Shown here piece after piece: positions 25,801 through 37,800 of a stretch of 64,000 nt of DNA. How positions within the stretch are numbered: the stretch's first letter is position 1; the number at the start of each line of letters is the position of its first letter. A program made the position numbers and the translations under genes. The stretch covers positions 843,206 through 907,205 of the forward strand of contig MNCI01034009.1 in the NCBI GenBank assembly GCA_015680685.1, given 5' to 3'. The stretch comes from Gnetum montanum. Lineage: Eukaryota; Streptophyta; Gnetopsida; Gnetales; Gnetaceae. Under the pieces are notes generated by a model. That model was given only the letters and a program-made list of their open reading frames with translations. It was not told the DNA's origin and made no database searches.

Positions 25801-28800
25801 TAAAACTAGGCCTCCCAAATCTATCTGGTCAGTAGCACTCATCTTTTAGGAAGACCTAATGCACTTTCCAAGGCATTTTCAATAGAAGCAGGTACAACCT
25901 AGAGCATGAAAAGTATGCACTATGCAACATTTTGCACATTGAGCAAACTCTCATGCCCTACAGTTAATGTTTCTTTGATTCTATAATTTCTGAGAGTTCA
26001 TAGAAGTTGGCAAGCAAAATCAGTAGTCGTTATGATTTCTTTACTTGATAGCAAGTTGCAATGCAAATGAGGAAATTTTTTCTTTATATGATAGCAAGTT
26101 GGAAATGTATGTAAATAATGGATCCTCACTTTTGAATTTTGAAAGTCTTATGACCCGGCCACCACAGAACCAAGACTTCCTTTGTCTTCCAAAAGAAATA
26201 GAAAAATAAAAGAAAAAGGAAAAAGATCAAAGTGTTTAGCAAAATCAATGGTTAGTAACTTTTAAAGCAGACAAAAATCCAACATTAATACTAAACAATG
26301 CACCTATCCCCCATAAGCTACAGATACAGTTATTAGAAGCTTCATGTCCAAGCGTACTAGATAAGAGATATTTATGACATGCTAGTTCATCCTATTTACA
26401 ATTGTAACATCTGGATATATAATGCATGTCCTTTTTCTTAAAAGTTCAGGCAGAACCAGCAAGTAAAAGAGAAAGTATAAAATGCATCCAAAACTAATTT
26501 GCACAAGTGTATCGTAGAGAAACTTTATGAAACCCCCACCCAAAGGACTCATAACCCTGGAAAGCCTTAGATACAAAAATTGAAGTTATATTCAACAGCC
26601 CACGTTTTGGCTTTAAGTAAAGATGGTCCATTTTTCAATTGGAATGCAATAGTGGGATGTTGGAGGGATAATAATAGGACGTTTATATATTGAAAGAATT
26701 TTAACACTTCCTGCCAGCAATAAATCCTTAGTAGTAAAAGGACAGAGCTTTGAGGCTAAAGTAGCCTGTCAAGATCAGTGGCCAAGGCCAACCCACACAT
26801 CATACCTCATACGAATGATGCTTAAAATCTTATAGTTTTCTTTACACGATGAAAAAATAAAAACTTGCAAGTAGTAAATGAGATAAAGGATTTAACACTG
26901 TTGACTATGCTGATGTTCAAACTGAAACTAGTAATAAAATAACAGAGAAGGGAACAAAGAAAGAGTACACTTATGATCTTTAAACCTAAAAATTAAAATG
27001 GGTAAATCTAGAATAATATGGTTAACAGGTGAAAGAGGAGAATAAACATATGAGATCATAAGAATTGCCTGAAGCATGTGATAAAAGTATGAAAAAAAAT
27101 TAAGTTTGACTGCCACTGCATAAATAGGGAGTATCCAAATAATAATGAGTCATGACCATAGGAATGTACATGAATTTTCTATCACAATAATTATGGGCAA
27201 TAAAACTATTTTGGATGATAGGTTGCTTCTTAGATTCTGTATGCTAAGGAAATTATTTAGGTGAGCGCATACATTACAAAATTATGAATAAATTCAAGCA
27301 CTCACCTTAGATAAGATGCATGTGAACACTCCTTTATCAAAATAAGATGCAGGAAACCATCAGCTAAGTGTGCATTGGCAACAAGTCCATCTGGAGCTTT
27401 GTCATTACGACAAGACATCACTGCAGCCCCAACACTAAGAAACAGCCCTTTTGCTTTCAACCAGGTTTCATTTTGAATGTTGCCCTGTGGCAATGAGGTT
27501 CTTTCTGAACTCACGCTATTAGCACAATAAGAACAATTGGAGATGCATTTTCTATCACTCGCATTCCCGCCAATCCTGGACCTGTCTATTTCGTTTGGTA
27601 TTTTGATGAAAGCTATTTCAGCTTCATATGCCCTGAAACCCATGAAAAAGTTACAGATAGCTTAAAGGAAGAATGAAAAGTGTACTGAAATATACGTCTA
27701 TGAAAATTGAAATAGTTACCAGCCTTCATAACAACACTTCAAGAACAATAATACCTGTGTCTTAAAAACACTTTCGTTCCCAGAATGTCATATCTTGATG
27801 GTCCCATCCATCGACATAATTCACTTTCCTTAATCACATCGCCATAAAACCCATACCTATCAATATCTCATAGCATTAGAAATTGAAGCAAACAGTATCG
27901 CAAGGGCATTTTAGAAATGCCGTCTTCTATATTTTTGGAAATAAATTAAAAGAATACTGCCATAATAGGATCATTGGGTTGGAAGTGTGTTGTGTTAAAA
28001 AAAATATTCTTAATAGACACGACAAGAATGTATATGGTATGTGCTAATGCCCTCCTCAACCCACTCCACAAATATTTAGGCAAACAAACAAAGGGAACAA
28101 AAATTCACATATGTATGGTAACCAACTGGAACTTTTAACGTCCCAAATAAAATAAAATAAAATAAACACAAACATAAAATGAACTATATTCTAACAAAAC
28201 AGATTGATAATATAAGCCTAGAAGCTGTTGACAAAAATGAAGAAACTAAAGAAAATCATATGCTATTAAAATGCTAATCTCCCATACACTTCAGATAATA
28301 CAAATTGAAATTGATAACCAAATCTTTCATTTCCCATTAATAATTTTTATTTCCTATTTGTGGTATAGTACATATGAATTTCGCAAGTCCAGAAACAAAA
28401 ATATGTTGTATACAAACATAAATGGTGCTTAAGATGAAATAATTAATAGCCATGTGACATCCGTTTGGTATTTATGGTTAGTTGTTTGAGATATTGATTC
28501 CATCCATGACATTTTATGTGGCACTATCAAGGTGGGTGCAACCAAGGAGTTGGACATAAGTGTAAAAAAACCACCCAGAGGATCATGCGAAGGAATTGAT
28601 ATCAAGGTGAAAGAAGACTGATAACATTTAGTAAAATGTTTTCAGTGTTCTTTATTTGGTTACATTATTTTATTTTAGTTCTAGCTTTGCTTCCAGTTTT
28701 GTTATGCACAGATTGAAAGCCATGCATAATTCTCATTCGACCCTCTATTGAAATCCAAATAATTTTTTTAGCATTCAATGATTTGTTAGAGCCAGGATGG

Positions 28801-31800
28801 ATGATGGTTAATAAATGTTTATGTAAGAATGCTTTTAAAGATGGTCATGATATCCTTTTACACTGCCCTACAAATGCTCTTATTTGAAACAAAAGTTTGG
28901 AAAGCTACAAATCAGCATTTATTATATCAAAATCTTTGCATGATCTTGAAACAACTTGAACTTGGATTGATGGAACTTGATGCAATAGTAAAATTTGAAG
29001 TGATTTGCTAGCACGTGATGTTTCAAATCTGGAAGAAAGAAACTGTAGAACTTTTGAAGGGACAGAAATCAATCTACAAAGTGTGGTAGCTTGCAGTAAA
29101 AAATTGGAAACAAGAATGTGATATTTAACATGTAACTTGACTAAAGCATGACACAATTAAAATTTTTATTTTCAAAGTTAAGATTAGATTGGTATCTTAA
29201 GATGATTATTCCTTTAGAATTTTTGTAGAAATTTGATCCTATTATCTTGGTTGATCATTAAGATCCCAAGACTTATCTCATTGTACTTCAAATCTTATTT
29301 TTTATTGATAAAATATCTTTTTTACCTGTTTAAAACAAAAAAAAAAAACAAAGAAAAACTCCCAAAAAAGGTAGATGTCAGCCTACTTACTTGGCACATC
29401 TACAAGGGAGCAAAGGCCTGTAGCATGCCAAAACAATTGTGGGCTATTTTAGTACATAGTTGTACCAAGTACCGTTAAAGTTTACCCTATTGTTTTCTCT
29501 TGTATTATGATGTAATAAACCTTTGATCATGATACATAGCTGATTTCTAAAATCCCAACTAATTTTCCTGATGCTCCAATTTCTGTATTAATTAAATCTT
29601 TTTTTTAACTGTTGAAAAAATTGTATGAAAATATTTTTGTGCACAATATTTGTACAGAAACTGTTACTCTTAAAATCAAAATGAATTGCAAACTATTCAG
29701 TTAGAATTAGTTCAGATGAGTTTTGTAATAACAAGACACATACAAGTTAGATATGTTGAGTCTCTCTTGAATGCATGTGTTGTATCCAAATTTGCCGGCA
29801 TTTGCAAAACAAACTCTTCATTCTAAAAATTTGCCTTCCATTCTGATCATTTTTAAAAATATTTTCTCCAAATAAGTTATCCAACAACGATTGAATATTC
29901 AGCATTACTGAACGTAAAACCACACTTTCAAGCCAATGTTTTACACAAATGCCTTTGTAGGTTGCATGTGATTCTGAACTTTGCAAATCCAAATTCAATC
30001 AGCAATTGGGATTATAGGAAGAAATTCCAAATAGGATTAAAAATTAAAATCTTAACACGTTACCCTGCAAATGAAGCCGCATAACGTATCTGAGGTTCAG
30101 CATCTAATGACCTTGAACTGCCCTGCCAGGAGACCACTTGAGCAATATCCAGAGGTATCCGTGTACCAAGAATTATTTGGAATGCAGAGGTAACAGGGTC
30201 ACGAGCACCCGTTGTGCTAAATTAATTAAAAATAAAATGTCAGAAAAATAGGTTCATGGTATCATAAGTCAAACAGTAAATTTGTAGAAAATACATGTTC
30301 ATACAAAATCCACAATGATATATCACTTCTCACAGTAATGTGATTATGTAACCAAAGGTTCTTGGACAATCCATATCAATCAAGCCAATGCATAAAAAGC
30401 CTAACTTGACAACAGAGTATACCAGTATGCATTTATGAGATTTGTTAGAAAAAAAATACAAATTTTTTTAAAAGATAAAGTATATAAGCAATACTAGTAG
30501 AAAACTGATATGCAATGGTATTAAGATAGACTCTTTTTTAACCTGTCTTTAATAGCTTAATCATTCTATCACAATTCTATCAATTCATATACACTAAAAT
30601 AGAGTCTTAGCAAACATACTTCCAACAACATCATCAAAAATCTGCACAAGAAAAAAGAATGCTTTTGGTACCCTCTTCAGAAAACTGAGTTTTAACCAGT
30701 GAGGTGTTAGTGTCTTGACCTGTTAACCCCGGGTCACAAATTTGATTCTACTAAGCAGCACTGAGTTATGAATTTTAAAGAAGAAAAAAAGGTCCGTAAA
30801 AAAGAATTCTGAAACTGGTCCAATGGATCCAAGGGGTCTCAGTGGACATAAGTAAAAATGTCAGTTTCAGTAATCTAAAGAGAAATATTCTCTCAGTTAT
30901 TAGTCCCACCACCAAAAAACACAATAATAAATACAAGGAACAAAGGAAAGACAGACTTTAAGAATATGCTAAGAAACAGAAATACTCCATTGCAAAAATA
31001 TTAAGCAAATGTGTTCATTGTATATTTTCGTGCCTACTAATAACAATTGGATTATATTCAGCTAATAAAAGTATATATAAATGAATTGAATTCTTCATAG
31101 ATCCATGTGGTAAATAAAAAGTTAAATAAAAGTATAAAGCCCAGCACCGTGTACCAGAAGTATTGAGGTCCGGGCACAGTATAGAATATGTTTCAAGTAA
31201 TTCAGCAAACTTTGGAATAAAGTTAAATATAACCAGTACCTCATCACAATGGTGTCAGTAGAGCCAGCAGGTATTATGCCAAATCTGAAAGAGGGATGTG
31301 GAAAAGAAAAACATATGGATTGTTCCGCTAGAAAAATACAGATAGAGTTTAGATTTTTATAAACATAATGGAAACCAAAAACAGGAGAAAGGATTCAATA
31401 CATCTATTGCTAGAAATAATCAGGTACTTTGAGTGTTTCTGGATGATGTTCCTTTATGAGAAAGCTCCTGCTCAGGTTCCATATTCATTCTAGGGGAATG
31501 ACAAGGCTGCTCCATTGTACGGAAACGCTTGAAATGAGAACCATTATTCTCAGATTTAGGCATTTGATTGGAGCTCACAGGTAATCTTTCAGATTTAGAA
31601 GGATCATTCTCCAAGAAGAGATGTGAATCATAGCAACTAGGAGATGAATCTGTGTTAGATTGAGAGTTCTCATCTATACTTTTAGCTCTTCTGGAATCAG
31701 AGAGTGCAGATTTGTCCTCAGAAGATTCTCGACCACAAAATGGAGTATTACCATTTTCCACCTGCTCTTTCACATCTTCCGGAGAAGGTGGAAGTGCCGC

Positions 31801-34800
31801 TTTATGCCTTAATGATAGTAGTCCATTCAGAACCTCATTAAAAAACCCATCGCCACCCTGGAAGAAAAAAAATCTGAGTACTAGGAAAACTAAACAAGGC
31901 CCAAATATAATCGATAAATAATCACCAAATAATAAATATGTTAAAAACACCTAGCAACTAGAAGTTAGTTCACCAAATTCGTAGAACTTAAATTAAATCA
32001 TTAGATATACTTTCAAGCAGTTAATAAAAACCAAAAAAAGCATCTTATTACCACAGCAACAACTCCATCAAGACAGCCAAGTTCATCATCTGTAATTTCC
32101 TTCATGATCTGGTATGCATGTCCAGCTCGTTGTGTCTTCACAACCTTTGAGCAAATCATAATTCAGGCTGTAGTATCAAAAACAGTCCTTTATAATAATC
32201 TAAAGGATTTGAGAAAGTGTCTTACCTTGGCATGTATTTTAGCAAGAGCAAAATAAGGAGCAACCGTTTGCCATGTTTTAGGACCCTGCCCTTTTCCACT
32301 CATTGGATTCACAAAAACCTGATAAAAAAGTTTCTATTAGAATCCTTAACTACTAATTTTGCTAATGACATCTGTTACATTTCTCAGTCAAGGCATAAAA
32401 AATGTAATACCAATAACTTCTTAGGCCTTTTTTTATCGTTGTCCAGAAAGTTGCGAATGCGTTGAACCCATTCCTCACAAGTGTTCAGATCAGAGTGGCT
32501 AAAAATCAGAGTCTTTGGTACCCAAGCAGGTTTCAAGTCATATGATTTTTCAACAAAGTGCACCACAAAACAATGCATCTGCATTTCAAGCCTCCAAAGA
32601 TAAGGATAAAATTATCACCCAACATAAGCAAATGCAAAATTATTTCCATGATACTAATTGATTTACATTGTTCAACCAAAATATTTTAGAAGATAAACAA
32701 ACCTCTAAACGTTGTCCTCTTAAGCAACAATTTGAGGATGTAGGTCTTGCCTCATGAACTGAACGCTTACCGATAATGTAAGCAGCAAAAATTTCAGATA
32801 AAAGGATCTCAGATGGAAATTGAGAACCAGCTGTAAAGCCCAGACAAGAGGCTGGAGGGCCATCCTGACATACTAACAGAAAAATATAAATATGAAAAGA
32901 AGATTAAGAAAAATAAGGTGCAAAATATAATATTTTATTGCCACTCAGATCTACTGCAATGTCATTGGAACTGCATTTCCTGTTCATAACCAGTTTTCAT
33001 CATATCTAGCAAATACTGTGAATAGTGGTCACTGAATGAACAAAGAAGGCAACATCATTGGATTGGATTCAGCCACACGCACATGAGTGGCAGATTCCCA
33101 AACCCTGAATTAAAGAGCCCATGCTTGTTTGGCACTTTGAGACAAAAAAAGGATGGAACCAAGAGCAGCACAAAGCTATAAACAGCCACAACATCAATTT
33201 CCTTCCAAGAATGGTAAAGTACGAACACAGCCAAAAGTGAAGTTATGCCCCACACGGGAATTCATGTCAGTGTTCTATGAGATTTTCATTTCAAGGTACA
33301 GCCTCAACTAACCATATGTCAGTTATCATAAATGAAATGGTAACATTGTTATTGAAGAGGGCTATATTTAAGAATTGATTTTTCCATGCCTGCCTTTATG
33401 GCCTAGTCCACCTGAAACCAAACTGCACGTATAACTTTACCATGGCCCCAAGCAGCATGTACCTTAGTATAACCTGCTGTAATTGAACCAATGATTTGTA
33501 GGATACAAGTCACAAGCCTTACCAACAAGGTAAACCTAATTAACAACTGTTAAATGTCGGACTAATTTAATAATCATCTTCTCAAGAGCTATTTTAAAAA
33601 AGCCATGATTGGAGATCTCTAAAACCCTTTCCAATAAATGCACTAAGTATCTAGGTCCTGAAGTCCAAAACATTCATAGAAACATCCTTTTCCTAAGGTC
33701 CTCTCTTAAAAATCTTATCAAGAATTTGTTAAAAGCTACATTTTCCACCACTTTGCTGCAATGCCATGCTACTCAAACTCCAAATAATAACAGTAGTAAA
33801 CAGCATAAACAAGTAGCCAAAAAAAGAAAAGAAAAGAAAAGAAAATTCCATAAGCCTGTGGAGCACCTTCCTACTATGGACACTATCGAAGGATATACCT
33901 GAGCCAAATATCCACCATTGTACTAGAATACTGGAATAACTTGACAATCATCAAGAAGTAAACAATGTCATCATTATCATTCCATCAATAAAAGTAGCCT
34001 TGTAACAAAGTTTTAAAACTTCTATTCAAACATATTCAAGAATTATTCAACTTTGTCCAAGATTTACAAATGCCTAATACTCCTGTCTTTTTAGTCAAAA
34101 TTAAAACCTGAAGCTGTAGTTTAATTACTTCTATATAAACCCATACAGTCAGTCAAACCAATTAGTTTGTACAAGATACATTAGTGGCAATAAATCTTCA
34201 CTATAGTAGATATGTCCAATATTCATGCAGTTTGAATAGTTCTTCTATATAATGACCTAGAACCAGCATTGGTAGTTTAAATAATTCATACAAAGTTTTA
34301 AATAATATATATTGTTCATCTTCTACACACAATCAAGATGTTATATCCTCATGTTGCACATTATTCCAACTTCCAGTTTCAATTTGAAGGTGATACTCTA
34401 CTATTTAGTGTTTGCATGGATATAGAAAAAGCCAGAGGCAGATATTCTGCTTTATCATGCATGTCATTCCTAATACTTTTCCAATAAAATTGAAGCATCA
34501 TGTGGTTTTATATTTCATTTTACCGTCACACTAAAACCTTTTCTTTAACAATTTTTAAAACCCCATTTTGTAGTCACAATTTTCCTTCATGGTGCCATCC
34601 TTGTTGCTAAGGCTTGCAGTTGTTTTCTCTTGAGATCTGATTACTATGTTAATTGTTTGAATGGAATGTTAAGAATTGATACATTGCCTCAACTTCCACT
34701 AGCAACATATTAAATTCTAATAAAAGTATTATATATGGGACTTCAGTTTTGACCTAAATTCACCGAACAAGAACTATTTTTGGAGTTTTTCTATTTTCTT

Positions 34801-37800
34801 TCAAAATCCTTGATCAAGTCCTAAGGCCCAAACTACATATCCATCGAGTACTATAGGTTATAAAATTATTTAAAATAGACATTTTCAAATTTCCAAAGTC
34901 CAACTACATACATTTATTTTTCATTGTATATAAACTATTCCAATCATTTGTAACACATTATGATACATAATGCTTTCACTTATAACTTTGAGAACATTTT
35001 AGTCCTGGATATTTATATTGATTCATGACCTTAGGTTGTTTGTTCTTTGACTGGAAATTACAATTTCCATTATTGGTTTGGTTAATGAATTCTCCTTCTT
35101 TGAGGTAAAGACAGCCTTATCTAAAATAAAAAATAGAAAAGTCATTAGAGTAGATAACATTCTTATAGAAGCTTGGAAAGCATTGGAAGATGCAAGATTT
35201 TCATAGCTGACATAATTATTTAACAAAATTTTGAAGGATGGAGAAATGTCTAAAAGCTAGAGAAACAACATTATTGTTCCTATCCACAAGAATAAAGAAG
35301 ATGTACAAAATTCTACAACCTGTACAGGGATTAAAAGAATCCCAATAAGACTAAAGAAAATACAGGTTGTAGAATTTTGTGATTAAGAAAATACAATTGA
35401 GGCATGAGAGTCAAATGGAGACATGCTAATGGCATATTATACAATAAAAGAATCACAATAAGACTAAAGAAAAATCTTTACAAAACAGACATCAAGCCTA
35501 CTATCTTATATGGTGCCGAATGTTGGACAATACAAAAGAGGCATGACAATAAATCAATGTGACAAAAATGTGAATGCTTATATGGATGTTGACTACTACA
35601 AGAAGAGAAAAGTTGTACAATATAGGCATTAGAGGAAGTCTTGGCATAGCTTCAATTTCAAATAAGCTATAGGCATAGCATCTTAGATGGTTTGGGCATA
35701 TACGAAAAACACCAAATAATGAGTCTATTAAAAAAAAGTTCATTACATCACTATTCTAAGAAAACCACCAAAAGGAAAATCAAAAAAGATATGGGAAAAG
35801 ACTATCGAAGATTATCTAAAGAATCACAAATAGACAAGGATCTAGCTTTTCATAGAGGCATATTAACAATGAGGTATTAGCTTAGTGGTAAGACTATTGA
35901 TTTGTAAGATCCAAGTTATGGGTTCAATTCTACTAGGTAATGCTAAGCTATAAAGTTCCAGTTTGACTATATGCCTTGGAGTGTACCTATATTTCAATAA
36001 TTTCAGGTTCCAACACCTACCCTCACCCTCCCCATCTCCTTATAGAGGCAAATGGTGAAAGAGAACTCATGAAGCTAACACAATTTTGTTGTGACAAGAC
36101 TAAGAGGATGATGATAATGATAATGATGATTCTACAAATTAGCACTTTTCACTTATCAACATTCACCTTCATCTCCTGTGTTCACAAAAATTTTGAATTG
36201 TTGTAGCATTGCTTCTAACCCTTTTCCTGAATTTGCAACTAGTGCTATATCATTTGCAATGATTAAAAGTCATATCCATGATTTATCCACTTTAATGGCA
36301 TAATTTCCATGTCCTTCTTTAATCCATACTTCTAGCTCATCAATAAAAATGTCAAATACTGTTGGTAAAAGGGGACAGCCTTGCTTTCCTATATTATTGT
36401 AAAACTAACAAGATTTTACAGTTTCTTCATCTCTTAACTCAAAATTTGTTTCTCTACATAATTGTTGAACCACATTTAGTACACCATGGATAAGCTTGAT
36501 TTTGAATTTAGAACATGATTCTTAACACATAAAATGAAAGAAAACACAAACATGGTGTCACACAAGTTGATTAAATTGAAACAAACAGATACAATGTATT
36601 ACTTATTGATGAAGTAAAAATTAAAAAAAAAAAAAAAGAACTGCAATCACATTGCACATGTATTTATTATTTTTCAATTTTTTAATAGGAACTATTTGTT
36701 TTTTTGTTTTCTCTGAGAATACCTCTGAATTCTGCAGCATTTGAATGAGCTACACAAAAGTCTTTGTTAAGCTGTCAGTTGACAAGCTTACAAAACTGTC
36801 ATGGTTGCTTAGATCAGGTAGATGTATACTTTAAAATCTTAGCCCTTCTACCCTACAGAAATGAGAAAAATGACTAAAAGCTTTTACCATTATCAAAGTA
36901 ATTTAAAGCAGAATGGAAATAGCAGTGTATAGTCCTTGGAAGCTTTTCTTATTAGGTGAACAACTTCAGTTGAACTTATGCTAACATAGCAATTTGTTTA
37001 TGTCATCCACAACTTATATCCAATCATCTCTTCATGGAATTATAACTATATTGTTCTATCGTCAAATAAAGCAACATTGGGCATCATCTCATGTTCCAGT
37101 TTGATGCCCAAGCTATCATCCCTTGCTTACACTTACAAGATAAACTACCCTGATTCAGACCCCAAGTTACAGATGCCCTTAATGCCAATGACGTCTTCCT
37201 AAACCACAGATAAGTAATCAGTGTAATGGTTTTCTTTTCAGTATAGTGTACTGTCTCTCAGAACAAAAACATTAAACAGAGCTTCCAATTATCTGTCAAT
37301 CCTTCGTTACACACTACTTCAGCATGTTCTTCTTGGAACAGTGAATAGACTGTAACTGAAGTACACATCAAGTAGGCAAATTTGGTACGTAATAAATATC
37401 CTAAGGAACATTCTTACAAGAATAATCAGATTTTGATCAAATCAGAGAACAAATCATTGTCTATCATTTATGAGAAAGAAGAAATTGCTGATGAGTTAGC
37501 TGGTAATTTAATATTCCAACTAAGACTATCTCTTAATGTTACTGTGTAACTTCATGGTTCTCTAAAGAGATTGTAAAACCAAAATACAGTACAAGGATGT
37601 TATGCCATAAGTAGATTCAATGCACTTCTTCTTGTGATCGATAATGGGTTTCAATGGTCAAATGATAGGTTCTAGTAATTATTACTTTTGACAATGTATA
37701 ATTTGCTTAAGGGACCATCATTTTAGAGTGATGGTAATCATTTTAAAGTGATAGTAAAATGCACTTCTTCTCAGGAAGGATAATGGGTTTCATTGGTCAA

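Noticed and set aside
35862-36035. Functional tRNA gene at SINE A/B boxes
   Set aside because: The head cannot fold into a cloverleaf with a proper acceptor stem, and the boxes recur in many diverged copies, so it is a SINE.
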